From NCBI GenBank assembly GCA_000507305.1, contig DF239089.1:408100-472099 (forward strand): a DNA stretch of 64,000 nt. The letters are read 5' to 3'. The notes beneath the pieces were generated by a model. The model did not search any database, was not told the origin of the DNA, and was given only the letters and a program-made list of their open reading frames with translations. The translations under genes were made by a program, and so were the position numbers. This document shows positions 33,316 to 42,983 of this stretch, piece after piece (position 1 is the first letter of the stretch; every line of letters starts with the position of its first letter). Origin of the DNA: Breviolum minutum Mf 1.05b.01. Taxonomy: Eukaryota; Sar; Dinophyceae; Suessiales; Symbiodiniaceae.

Positions 33316-33396
33316 GACTCTCGTGGTACCCTTCGGTGGTGCCCGGGACGCAACTGTTCAGCAGCTGCAAGAGCGCCAAAGGAAGGTGTGGGAGAG
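33316..33396 (+). CDS. ARI-like: Ariadne RBR exon 8 (IBR, first Cys pair)
   Basis: Acceptor AACTATAG, likely GC donor GGAGAG^GCCAGT. Reads DSRGTLRWCPGRNCSAAARA then PKEGVGE. W-C-P-x-x-x-C is the conserved start of the IBR domain and follows LVD of exon 7 at the expected spacing. Phase 0 to phase 0; the exact 3' end is the least certain part. Confidence 0.87.
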
Positions 33397-33524
33397 GCCA
33401 GTGGGGTCATTAAATGATCGATCCGTTTTTGGGGGATCAAACCATGCAAATCAAATGGTGATTTCGAGAGATTTCCGATTTCAATAATAGTGCATGAAGT
33501 TTGAGTTGATAACATAATGATGTA

Positions 33525-33647
33525 CTAGGGTGTCCATGGAAGTTAGTAACGATCGTTAGTAAGTTGGTTTATAACCTACTTAAGGGACTTATAACCTAGT
33601 TATATAGGGGTTAAGATCCACTTGCTAAGTACCATGGACATCCCAGT
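33525..33647. mobile_element. MITE family C, copy 4
   Basis: TA-flanked CTAGGGTGTCCATGGAAGTT / TACCATGGACATCCCAG, near-identical to the copies at 3838 and 37337. Confidence 0.9.
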
Positions 33648-34107
33648 ACAATGTGATTCCGAAGGATCTAGAATATCCCTAGAATTTGGTGCTTTCCCCA
33701 CTTCAAACTGACCATTTTTGAGAGGAAAATTTGGGGATTCCTTCTAAAGAACACTCCCGATTTCGGATTTCAGCTGCAGAACTCCGTGACCGGTGACACG
33801 CCAAAAATCTGCAAACAAAAAGATGGTGGCATGGCTTTTTTGGTTCGGTTCGGTTTTGTTCCCATTTTTAGCTTAGCCTAATGTGATCTCAAAACTTTTG
33901 GTTTGGAGGTCCCAGAACCCTGCCATACAGTTAAATCGTCCAAAAAGTCTTAGGAATACCCCAAAACCATGGAACAATGAAGGTTTTAAAACCATCAACA
34001 AATGGGTTATATATAACATCCCCTAAAAATGAAGGTTGTAGCGTGGGTTACCATGATATAGGGATCCCTATCAACCAACCAGATCAACCAGGCTTCCATG
34101 GCTTCAG

Positions 34108-34216
34108 GTGCAGTGCCCGTGTGGCACGCTATGGTGTTTCAGCTGTGGTAATGATGTTCATCTTCCCGTGGCCTGCGGCACAGTGAAACGTTGGGAAGAG
34201 AAGAATCGCGATGAAG
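34108..34216 (+). CDS. ARI-like: Ariadne RBR exon 9 (IBR, remaining Zn ligands)
   Basis: Acceptor GGCTTCAG, donor GATGAAG^GTGTGG. Reads VQCPCGTLWCFSCGNDVHLP then VACGTVKRWEEKNRDE. The ligand spacing C-x-C-x4-C-x2-C-x4-H-x4-C is an exact IBR match, followed by the K-x-W-x-x-K-N helix. It is the longest firm exon, with 36 codons plus one base. Confidence 0.92.
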
Positions 34217-34591
34217 GTGTGGAAATTGTTGTGCGTGCGGAATTGGTGGGTCAAAAAAGTCACCAACCCTGGTTTCAATGGGGTGATATTTATAACTCCT
34301 ATGTTCGTAGGGTGAAATAAACCCCAGAGAAACCCATTTACCATATGGCTATTTTTTAGGGGTTATAGCTCCATTTATCATGATCGGCTCGGAGCCCGAA
34401 CTTGTGGTGGATATTGTTGTCCAGGTCCACTCAATTTGTGTGTGTGTATGGGGTCTATTTAGAGTACATAATTTGGGTAGCTTAGGTAGGGTAAATACCG
34501 CAGTCCCCATTGAGCGTTTGCGTTGGTGAAATGAAGACATTGAGGCTTCCTCAAGTTGGATGCGTGAAGATTAGTGGAGGATGATATTAAA

Positions 34592-34692
34592 CTGTTGATG
34601 GACGAAATCCTGCACCACCAAGGATGATGATTATCCCATTATTTATGGGGGTTTAACCATCCCAGGTGTTGCAGGATTTCTTCCATAAACAG
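34592..34692. mobile_element. MITE family A, copy 5
   Basis: CTGTTGATGGACGAAATCCT / GCAGGATTTCTTCCATAAAC then AG before TA. Confidence 0.85.
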
Positions 34693-35080
34693 TAGCCTAA
34701 AGAATCAGACATCATAACTCAAATGGAAAATGTAGGTACCTTTGGGGGAGTACCCTGAATTTGTACCACCATGTACCTACTATGTATTGGTTATATAGGA
34801 CATATTTGGGGAAGATTTAGGAATCAAACTGAAGAATACCCACATTTTCCTATTTCCCAATCGGGTTGGAGCACTAGAGTGGTTTGTTGTTTTAAAATTG
34901 TGGCTGATCTTGGTGTTGGAAGTATGGTACTCATTACCATCCATGTGACTTGGTTTTCTCGTAACATGTACCATGAATAATAAAGTCTACCATTCATGAT
35001 GTATGTAGCATCGTCCCAGGGATGCTTTTGGGGTATATCTCTCTTCCTACCATCAGATGGAGCCTGGCTGCCGGAGCCAG

Positions 35081-35114
35081 GCTGCGATGTGGTTTGGATT
35101 AAAGCCAATACCAA
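35081..35114 (+). CDS. ARI-like: Ariadne RBR exon 10 (IBR-RING2 linker)
   Basis: Acceptor GGAGCCAG; GC donor CCAA^GCAACT. Reads G-CDVVWIKANT-K. W-I-x-A-N-T-K is the invariant lead into RING2 in Ariadne proteins. 34 nt, with both end codons split. Confidence 0.88.
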
Positions 35115-35439
35115 GCAACTCGGATCCGAAGATCCGAAAGGAATGGGTGGAAGGGCGTCGGTTGGTGGGTAGGATCAATGGTACATTGGGGGGGTGAGTT
35201 TTTGAAACTGCGTTTTTTTTCTCATTTGTCAGGGCGAAATCAAACGATAGAGAACACCCTGGAAGTCCAGTCACCATCTTTCTCAAGTTGGTTTTTTGAA
35301 GCGCAATTTAAGGAAAAAAACGAACTTCAGTTATCATCAAAAGGAAGCGCCATATATTTCAACGACTTCCGGTGGTTTCCGAATTCGGAATGTATTTTTC
35401 GAATGTCATGTAGGACCCTAAACAGCTTTCAGTGGAGTA

Positions 35440-35683
35440 CTGGGATGTCCCTCTGGCACTTAGTAACTAGGTAGTAAATGGATTGTTTTATCCCTCTAAG
35501 TAGGTTGTAAGTCACGTACTCCCCCGAAATTTAACATTGAACCTGAAAATCACCCATTGGAAAAGGAAAACACATCTTCCAAATCATCATTTTTGGGTTC
35601 CATGTTAGTTTTCGGGGGTGTAAATAGGTGAGTGAAATAAGCCAACTTACTGACGATTGTTACTAGCTTCCAGCCGGACACCC
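35440..35683. mobile_element. MITE family C, copy 5, interrupted by a family-D element
   Basis: Left part from CTGGGATGTCCCTCTGGCAC to GTCACGTA, right part from TAAATAGGTG to GGACACCC. The junction word CGTAAATAGGTG is intact in the copy at 10625, which shows that the family-D element inserted at its TA and duplicated it. Confidence 0.9.
35519..35620. mobile_element. palindromic element, family D, copy 3, nested in family C
   Basis: CTCCCCCGAAATTTAACATT / CCATGTTAGTTTTCGGGGGTG, with TA on each side inside the host MITE. Confidence 0.9.
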
Positions 35684-35983
35684 TACTAGGAAAGATGGAT
35701 GTTTTTTGGGGAGGGTCCCTACTTTTTGAGACATGCGAAGAAAAATAAAGTCACATTTCCACCAAAATTGTTTGTGGAAAATTGGCTGTGATTCTGGTGT
35801 TGTTGTTTTTGTTTAAGTGACAGCAGCTTGCAGACATCATCCGTTTTGGGGGGCAACTTGGTATCCTGTCGGATTGGTATATTTCAGTTTGGTGAAATAT
35901 GGATGCACTTGACCAAATAATCTTTCTAAGGAGAAACCTGAGAACACCAACCATCTTGATTTGATGATTTTCTTGTTATCATA

Positions 35984-36094
35984 CACCCCCGAATTAAAAA
36001 CAAAAGGAAAAAACAGCCGTTTGAAGGTGCATTTCTTAATATAGATGGTGCTTTTCTATTATCATATTAGTTTTTGGATGTTTTTGGGGGGTGT
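35984..36094. mobile_element. palindromic element, family D, copy 4
   Basis: TACACCCCCGAATTAAAAAC / TATTAGTTTTTGG and GGGGGGTGTA, with an extra GATGTTTTT near the right tip. Confidence 0.7.
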
Positions 36095-36321
36095 ATAGTT
36101 TTTTTCTGTCCTACCAGTAAGTTGGCAAATCCAAGATGATGATTGGACAACTTCAGCCAAATCCAAGATGATGATTCGGGGTCCACCACAAGGACCTTGT
36201 TACATGGGAAAATCGGGCCCCTAAAAAATGACAGGTAGCAAGTCCCTTGGTGATACAGGGTTTCTCCAATTTTTAGGGTTGTTTCAGGTGATTATGGCAA
36301 ACCCTGTGATTGGTTCCTGAG

Positions 36322-36349
36322 GTTATGTCCAAAGTGTCAAAATCCCATT
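36322..36349 (+). CDS. ARI-like: Ariadne RBR exon 11 (RING2, first Cys pair)
   Basis: Acceptor TTCCTGAG, GC donor CCCATT^GCCACT. With exon 10 it reads ANTKLCPKCQNPI, the canonical start of RING2 (C-x2-C). 28 nt. Confidence 0.88.
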
Positions 36350-36453
36350 GCCACTCGAACGCGGAGATGTTTTTTTTTTTTTGCAGCGCGGAGGTGAATC
36401 AGTGTAGTTGTAGAGAACATCCGTACCGTTTGATTGGATTTGCATAAGGTCTA

Positions 36454-36564
36454 CCCTAAGGCTCAATGGGATGTCATGGGGTGTCAAAACCACCTGTTTT
36501 AAGGCCCCAGGGGTGTCATTAGGAGGGTCTGGTGTTTCCATAGGAGGGGTGAGGAGCCTTAGGG
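36454..36564. mobile_element. palindromic element, family G, copy 4
   Basis: CCCTAAGGCTCAATGGGATG / GTGAGGAGCCTTAGGG. Inverse of the copy at 32225. Confidence 0.85.
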
Positions 36565-37336
36565 TGCTGTGAAGTTAAGTCATGAGGAGTTGTTTAAGAA
36601 TTTTCGGAGTTTGTATAGATGAAGTGCCGTTTTTTTTTGATTTCACTTTTATGCCTAAAACGGCTGTTTCTTTAGTGTCGTCTCCCTTTGTCCCTATGGT
36701 GCATGCTGCCAATGGTGGCCAGCCCTTAGATCAGACAGACAGTCAGAGAGGTGCAAGCCTTAGGGTATCCTGAATATTATGTGTTTGTTTTTACCCCAGT
36801 CTTCCAAATACCTCCTGAGAAGGTTGTTTTAGATATGTTTTGGTGGTCTAAATGCCTCCTCACAAGGTGTTTGGAAGCCTAGGGTTAATTTCGCGCAGAT
36901 CTTACCAATTTCCAAGTTGGAAATGCATCTTTGAAGCACGTTGTGTCAAACACATATTTAGGCTTTCGTATACTTGTTTTGTTTATATTTATATACAGGT
37001 TTGGAAGAATTTGTCTTTACCTGATAGTATGTCCTTCAGATAGTTAAGTGAAGTCACAATTCTTTCTTCAGTTTGATGTGTCACGGCGTTGCCAAGGCCA
37101 AAAAAGTTTGGAACAACTCAACCACTCTCAACCAAATATGCTTCCCCCTTCAAAAAAAAAGATGGTTCCTTTACTAACCCTGGACATCAAAAGACGTTGT
37201 GAGGATCGGTGTTTGGAACCAAGCACCTAGACAAAGTATTTTCGAGGATTTTTGGATGTCTAGGGTGAAGCATGAAATTTTAGACCACTTGAAACCGCCT
37301 GAACCTCCCTGGTAATTTCAGGATTTCAAGGGGGTA

Positions 37337-37462
37337 CTAGGGTGTCCATGCAAGTTAGTAACTAGTTAGTAAGTTGGTTTATAACCTACTTGAGGGACTT
37401 ATATCCTACTTATATAGGGGTTATAGTTATAACCCAGATACTAAGTACCATGGACATCCCAG
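37337..37462. mobile_element. MITE family C, copy 6
   Basis: CTAGGGTGTCCATGCAAGTT / TACCATGGACATCCCAG, TA on each side. It ends about 44 bp before exon 12. Confidence 0.88.
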
Positions 37463-37506
37463 TACTCTCCAACTCCAACTCCGTGGGGGATTTTTTTTTA
37501 GCTGAG

Positions 37507-37526
37507 GAAAAGAATGGTGGATGCAT
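37507..37526 (+). CDS. ARI-like: Ariadne RBR exon 12: 20-nt microexon with the catalytic Cys
   Basis: Acceptor TTTAGCTGAG, donor GCAT^GTGCCT. Reads EKNGGC and the first two bases of Met. In Ariadne ligases the Cys of the D/N-G-G-C-x-H-M word accepts ubiquitin from the E2, so this microexon encodes the active-site residue. Both phases fit exons 11 and 13. Confidence 0.85.
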
Positions 37527-38186
37527 GTGCCTTTGTGCGATGGTGTGATGCAAAAAAATTGACTGAGAAAATTTGGGGCACATAGGGGATGCTATGCTAC
37601 CTAGTTAATGTGGGGATTAGTTCACAAACAATTACCCCAAATGCTCCCTTCGACCCTTCTGAGAATGTATTTTGGGCAGGTTTTTAGGGTCTTTTTATAC
37701 CTCCTGAACAGGTATTTGCACTAGGGACAATAAGGAATCTTATGAAACAACCAGTAACTTAACGGAAAGTATCCGAGAGTTTGTTTGCTCTTCTCCGGAG
37801 GGTTGTGGGACTTCAAGTTGGTACAGTCATGAAAGTTGTTTTTTTTATCATTCCCCATTTGTAAAGGATCATGGCAATCTAAGGGGAACCCCGGTAATGC
37901 CACACCCCTAAGAAGTAAGGCCCAAACAAAAACACCTTATTAAGTGAAAGCAATGGTAAATAGTCCCTCCATAAGGCCTGGGGGGGTGGCATTGGGGGCT
38001 AGATTCCTATGGTCCTTAAGGATATGGTCATATTCAAACATTCAGATAGTGACATTATTTTTCCTTCAGATGGTTGAAAGTTTGATGTTGAGTTTTTTTT
38101 CAAGTCTATTGAGAGTTCACAAACGCCAAGAAGCATTGCAAAAAAATGGCCAGTGACTATAGCTTTTTGGGGATGACATATCTACA
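37527..38186. other. intronic stretch, nothing assigned
   Basis: Part of intron 12. No foldback of a named family recognised, and open frames have no splice context. Confidence 0.4.
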
Positions 38187-38337
38187 AGGTGGAACCCTAC
38201 TACTTATAACTGAGGTGATATAACTCCTACAAATAGATTGGCCTTGTAAATATATGGGTCACTTAGGGTTACTTCACCCTACTTTCAGGAGTTATTTCAG
38301 CCCATTTATAACTGGTGACGGGGCCCACCTTGTATAG
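38187..38337. repeat. palindromic element, family J, copy 2
   Basis: CTACAAGGTGGAACCCTACT / GGGGCCCACCTTGTATAG, interior ACTTATAACTG / CATTTATAACTGG. Confidence 0.7.
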
Positions 38338-38599
38338 TGGGAAAGTCAAAGAGTTTATATTTCATGGTCAGAACTGGCCGAGCGAGTGAAGGTGATGTTT
38401 TACATTTTAATTTTGAACTGCTTGGAGGATCATCACATTTAGGAAGTGGAGAGTAACCCACTTTTTGGTGGCCATAAGAAAGAGGCTAAGGATTGGAGCT
38501 GCCGCAAGAGCCTTGGAAAAAGACCATCTCCTACGCGCAGACTAAGATGTCGGAAACCATGGCCATCCAAGTTTGGTGGTTGACAGAGTCTTTTTGTTT

Positions 38600-39013
38600 G
38601 GCCAAGTTTGTTTAGCAGTTTAGCACTCTTGGGAAGGTCAAGAAATAGAGCTGGACCTGCGCCAGTCAACCACAGGCCCAAAAAGGAGGTCGGTGCCTTC
38701 GTCGAGTCAGCTTTCACGGTGCTTCTTTCTGCTTCAGGAAACATCTGGACGGCGATGTCGGCTTCTGCTCAGAGCAGGCGAAGGAAGGAGCAGGCAGCTG
38801 CGACGAACTTCTTCTCCAGAAGTCTGCACCGACACGAAAACTTGGTCTCAGACAAAAGACACTAAGGGAAAAGGCGAAGACACGGCGGAGATCGCCGAGA
38901 TTTTTGCAGGAAAAGACCTCAAAAAACGCCGGGAAGCTGTATTAGGGGACTTACGATCACCATGGTTATTAACGACTTACGAGTCATGGGATGATCCTCC
39001 AAGCGGGGTCTAA
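38600..39013 (+). pseudogene. GC-rich coding-like segment inside an Ariadne intron, unassigned
   Basis: Two plus frames stay open (words TWSQTKDTKGKGEDTAEIAE, IFAGKDLKKRREAVLGD and EQAAATNFFSRSLHRHENL), and the minus strand is also open for 100 codons. No family recognised. It lies between exons 12 and 13, so it is not RBR sequence; probably a captured gene fragment. Confidence 0.25.
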
Positions 39014-39887
39014 ACTACCTAAGAGCCGGCCGAGCCAGCAAGTCCTTTAGCTGCTACTTTACTAAGAAGGACACTGAGATCTTGGGCGATCCTCACCACC
39101 AAGATTGATTGTACCTGGACATTACCATTTTAAGGATTCCCTATTGAAGGTGGATTTTTTCCCATTTTTGACCCTGGCATATACATGGGATTCATATGGA
39201 TTTGCCACATGATTCAACAAAAGTGATCACGAATCTCCTCCCCAATTGTCCGGGTCACGTGAACGCAGAATTTTTCGGGAGGGTGGAGGTTAATGTAGGG
39301 CCGGTAAGGGCTAGAGCTTGTAATCCAATTCTAGATCGTTATATCATATCGAGGCAATTTATAGCGACATTCGCCCAGAAAAAAGGTAGTGAAAAGTAAG
39401 GGAACCCTACCCAAAGTGCCCTTGATTCGGGTTAAGGATTTATAATAAATTAAATTGCCCAGTTATACTATTCTAGTATCGTATGATGTGACATGTGATA
39501 CTGGAAAGATAGATGGACGATATCCTATCAGCCAGGTTGGGATAGATGGATATTGTCGAGAACTCATTTTGATCGCACAGAGCTGTCACAACTGCATCCC
39601 AGCAAAGCGAACAGCTCTCCCTTCACCTTACCCCGCACTGAAACTAGCAGCTTGCACCTGAAAAAATGGATGGTTGGTCGATGAAGTTTTCTTTTGGGAT
39701 GGCCTATTTTCAGGGGCGAGCTGTTCGTTTTGGGGTGTGTATTTTCATCCATCGGTTTCTTCGTGGAAATCTTTGATTATTTGGCCATGTTTGATTCCGA
39801 AGTACCTGCCTGTGATCGCAAAACACGTTTCGTTGAGAGATGACATCTTTCGAAAACAACGTCGACAAAACGCCCCATGTGAACATA
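39014..39887. other. intronic stretch with a family-K foldback
   Basis: GAAACTAGCAGCTTGCACCT / AGGGGCGAGCTGTTCGTTTTG at about 39645-39735. Otherwise nothing. Confidence 0.45.
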
Positions 39888-39980
39888 CAGGATCCATGAC
39901 ACTATCATATTTTCCTACATTTGGTGGATTTCTATTGGCAAATGTAGGTAGATGTACTGTACCATACATGGACCCTATGG
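39888..39980. mobile_element. MITE family F, copy 9
   Basis: CAGGATCCATGACACTATCA / CATACATGGACCCTATGG, with CCTACATTTGG / AAATGTAGG arms. Confidence 0.75.
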
Positions 39981-40140
39981 AATCCTATGGTTTTGTCCCC
40001 TTTTTTGGTGGGTTGCTATACATTGCCTTGAAAGGGGCTGACAAAATTGATGGGTGTTCATCCACCTGTTTTTTTGTGATGTTGATACGACCCTGATATT
40101 TCGAATCACATATAACATTACAACTTATAACCTTCCAATT

Positions 40141-40246
40141 CCTGGTTGGTGGTTTCCAATATTTTATAGATGTGTTCACCCCGAACTTTGGAGGAAATTC
40201 CCATTTTGACGAGCATATGTTTCAGATGGGTCGGTTCAACCACCAA
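40141..40246. mobile_element. palindromic element, family I, copy 8
   Basis: CCTGGTTGGTGGTTTCCAAT / GGTCGGTTCAACCACCAAGG. Ends about 106 bp before exon 13. Confidence 0.75.
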
Positions 40247-40352
40247 GGAAATTCCGCTGTAAGCATCACCCCCGTTTTATCCCAACACACCGAGAAATCC
40301 CACCCAACCGGAAAAACCTCCCTCCGTGTCGTGGTTTTACCTCGTCTTACAG

Positions 40353-40384
40353 GCATATGACTTGTCGAAAACCTGGTGGTTGCG
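40353..40384 (+). CDS. ARI-like: Ariadne RBR exon 13 (RING2, middle)
   Basis: Acceptor CGTCTTACAG, donor TTGCG^GTACCT. Joined to exon 12 it reads GGCMHMTCRKPGGCG. H-M-x-C and the next ligand Cys follow the catalytic Cys as expected. 32 nt. Confidence 0.9.
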
Positions 40385-40431
40385 GTACCTTGGCACACTG
40401 AAAAGAAACAAAAACCATGCAATATCTATGC

Positions 40432-40572
40432 CAGGTGGGCCCACTAGTAGTTATAAAGGGGGTGATTAAGGGGACCCTAATATCATGGTCTTCATAAATG
40501 GGCAACATCCTACATCAGTGGAGTTTGTTCACCCTACCTAAAAACTGCTGGACACGGGGGCCCACCTTGTAG
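40432..40572. repeat. palindromic element, family J, copy 3
   Basis: CCAGGTGGGCCCACTAGTAG / GGGGGCCCACCTTGTAGCTGG. Confidence 0.65.
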
Positions 40573-40992
40573 CTGGTGGTAACGGAAAAGAAGGATTTGC
40601 AGCGTGGCATTTAAAGTCCCAAACCATAATAGGAAACCATCCTGTAGTAAGATGTTTCACCATTGTGGTGAAAAATCTGTTGTGGGAAATCAATGGAAAT
40701 CACTTACCTGGTCAAACCTCATTCAGATTTTGTTGAATGGGGAGTTCTTTTCAACGAAGAATTGGTGGAACGTTTCGCAGCGGATGCATAAAAAAACACC
40801 ACCAAGTATAATCATGTGTTATGGGATTTTTGGGGTTTAAGTAACTCTTAGACTATGAATCATCAATACATATTTATGAATTGGTGTAAATCTCGAAGAA
40901 ATCAGAGGATGAAAAAGAGTAGAACATGTGCCGTTCATGTACACAAAGAAATGGAAGTGTTTGTTTTTTTTTTTAATGTGTTCCATTTCATT

Positions 40993-41085
40993 ACCCATAC
41001 CATCCATGTTTGGTATATTTACCTACAGTTACCATAAGAATGAACTAAATGTAGGTAAATATACCATACATGGATGGTATGGGTT
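40993..41085. mobile_element. MITE family F, copy 10
   Basis: CCCATACCATCCATGTTTGG / CCATACATGGATGGTATGGG, TACCTACAGT / AATGTAGGTA. Confidence 0.88.
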
Positions 41086-41558
41086 ATGGATCCCAATCAT
41101 TCATACTATAGTTTTTGCTGGGTGTTCCAGCCGCGGGCCCTTGAGCAAAGGGACACTGAGCCAACCTCATGACATCACTTTCCATCAATGATGGTTTAGT
41201 ATAGGAGAAACCTCCAAAAAAAAAGATACGATAATAGCTGTTGTTTGTGAATCTCCGAGTGTTCACAGTGAAATTATGTATAATATAGCATTGAATATCG
41301 TTGTTGATCTTTTGAATTGGTGATGGATAATGTGATTAATGACTGTCTTGTTGTTAGCCATTGAATTGAAATACTATTGGTTTTACTTTGTGATCGTTTT
41401 CACTTGCTATGAAGGTAGTCAACGGCTAGAGTTTCTTAAACGTCTTCGTGTTTTGGGCAGGAAGTGTAAGTGTTTCTTTACCATGTTGTGTCACCTTAAT
41501 TCATAGAATTAGGGATCTCTAAAACTACCTTAACAAATTTGTCCCAAAATAAATGCTA

Positions 41559-41669
41559 CTGTTGATGGACAAAATCCTGCACCACCAAGCACGATGATTA
41601 TCCCATTAGTTATAGGGTTTTAACATGTTTTAACCATCCCAGGTGGTGCAGGATTTCTTCCATCAACAG
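41559..41669. mobile_element. MITE family A, copy 6
   Basis: CTGTTGATGGACAAAATCCT / GGATTTCTTCCATCAACAG with TA on each side. A short ACATGTTTTAACCAT duplication at the centre. Confidence 0.88.
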
Positions 41670-41747
41670 TATGAATCTTCAATGTTCCATCGATAGACTA
41701 TTTAATTGGTGAAGTTTTTTGGCCAACATTCCGAGATTCTTTTTGTA

Positions 41748-41935
41748 TCCCATACCATCCATGGGACTGGTATATTTATACCTACATTTGGTTAATTTTT
41801 ATGGCCAATGTACCTGGAAACCAAATGACCCTAGCTTTGATTGGAAAAGGCCTTGTTTTGGAGGGTGGACCTTCAAAAATAGAGGTCATTTGGATTCCAG
41901 GTAGGTAAATATACCAGTCCCATGGATGGTATGGG
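41748..41935. mobile_element. MITE family F, copy 11, interrupted by another foldback
   Basis: CCCATACCATCCATGGGACT / AGTCCCATGGATGGTATGGG. The usual AATGTAGGTAAAT arm is split as AATGTA ... TAGGTAAAT by the inserted element. Confidence 0.88.
41813..41901. mobile_element. foldback element nested in family F
   Basis: CCTGGAAACCAAATGACCCT / GAGGTCATTTGGATTCCAGG with duplicated TA inside the host MITE. Interior AAGGCCTTGTTTTGGAGG. No other copy recognised. Confidence 0.85.
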
Positions 41936-42061
41936 TCCCAAGATCTCAGATTGTTCAGCCGACGAAAGCATCGATCCAAATTACCACCCCCTCGAAGTAT
42001 TGCGCAAAGAAATGACCGAGGGGAGATATTTTTTGACCAGTTCGCAGTGGTAATTCCTATA

Positions 42062-42191
42062 CTTAGAGGTTCAGGATACTTAGTAACTGGTTATATGTAG
42101 GCTTATAACCCTAGTTAGGGGACATATAACCCACTTATACAGGTTATAACCCTGGTTACTATCCACTTACTAAGTATCCTGAACCTCTAAG
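42062..42191. mobile_element. MITE family C-related foldback, TTCAGGATAC subtype
   Basis: CTTAGAGGTTCAGGATACTT / AAGTATCCTGAACCTCTAAG, perfect over 20 bp, with TA on each side. Inner words resemble family C (TAACTGGTTATA, CCTGGTTACTA). Confidence 0.88.
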
Positions 42192-42902
42192 TAGGTTTGG
42201 TGGAATTTCCAGTTTTTCTCCAAACCATCCCAAAAGCGCCATGTAAGATAACTTGGATTTAGCCACCTGAAGTTTCACAGTTTGCCACTGAAAAGTTACC
42301 TTCCCAAAAGGAAAGTAGTCTTCCAACGCTTTTTTTCAGGGGCTATGTTGAACTTTGGGGGTGTACCCCCCACCCAGTTTTCAATGGAAAAAGAAGGTTT
42401 AGGTTGGGATTTGCCACACAACATGTATATAAATCCTCGTGGTGACTCGCATGTTGAGGGGGATGTTTCAGACACCTTAACAGCCATTCCAGTTTTGTTT
42501 GTTCCATTTTGTATATATATATATATATAGTTTGGCGGCAGGAACCATATTCCCCTCACAGGAAATCATGTTTAAGTTAATCATACCTCAATAAGACCTT
42601 ATGTCATGCGGAGTGGCAGTGAGAAATTTGCTTAAAACTTTGATGTTTTTTGTTGCCTAAGTTTTGAGATTATTAACCTTCACCACGAGGTTTTTGGAGA
42701 AGTTTGGTAACAAAAGGTACGATGATTGGGGAGGGTTATACCTCTTGTTTGGCCAAATCATTTTGCCAACAAGAAAAACAGCAACAAAATGCACTTGTTT
42801 GTTGGCCAACTATAACTACACCAAGTATTTTCAAGGTCGGTTGCACCCCATTTTTGCCATATTGATGACCTTGTAGCAAACTGGTACTCCCGATTTTTTG
42901 AG
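42192..42902. other. intronic stretch with a family-K foldback
   Basis: TGAAGTTTCACAGTTTGCCA / CAGGGGCTATGTTGAACTTTGG at about 42270-42363 and a (TA)n run at 42515. Nothing else. Confidence 0.4.
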
Positions 42903-42983
42903 GTCATGAGTTCTGTTGGATTTGCATGAAAAACTGGAGAGATCATCGACAATGCAATGCGCCCCTCGTCTCAGCGGAAATGG
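42903..42983 (+). CDS. ARI-like: Ariadne RBR exon 14 (end of RING2)
   Basis: Acceptor TTTTTTGAG. Joined to exon 13 it reads GGCGHEFCWICMKNWRDHR then QCNAPLVSAEM. F-C-W-x-C closes RING2, and W-x-x-H ... C-N is the usual Ariadne continuation. Donor is probably AAATGG^GTGACC. No in-frame stop before the donor, so the protein continues. Confidence 0.9.

Larger units (their letters stand above)
22023..42983 (+). other. ARI-like: Ariadne-type RBR E3 ubiquitin-ligase gene, whole span of firm exons
   Basis: Fourteen small exons in one order and orientation encode, in sequence, the UBA-like segment, RING1, IBR and RING2 of an Ariadne-family RING-between-RING ligase. RBR ligases take ubiquitin from an E2 through RING1 onto the RING2 catalytic cysteine and pass it to substrate. 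IBR ligands fit C-x4-C ... C-x-C-x4-C-x2-C-x4-H-x4-C exactly. RING2 reads C-x2-C, GGCMHMTC, C-x5-C-x4-C-x2-C. All 13 introns are supported by phase, six of them with GC donors. Introns are loaded with foldback elements, and a sequencing gap of 80 N lies in one. The RING1 C-x-H ligand pair is not resolved. The C-terminal Ariadne domain was not located, so the gene should continue beyond 43 kb, perhaps through the exon-like pieces at 43.6 or 51.5-53.9 kb. An N-terminal acidic exon may lie at 18144. Confidence 0.88.

Noticed and set aside
35178..35474. 98-codon plus-strand ORF after Ariadne exon 10
   Set aside because: It lies between exons 10 and 11, which join in phase without it, and it has no motif.
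41107..41160. TTTTTGCTGGGTG as the F-C-W exon of RING2
   Set aside because: The phase does not fit exon 13 and the required following Cys is absent; the exon at 42903 fits in phase and sequence.
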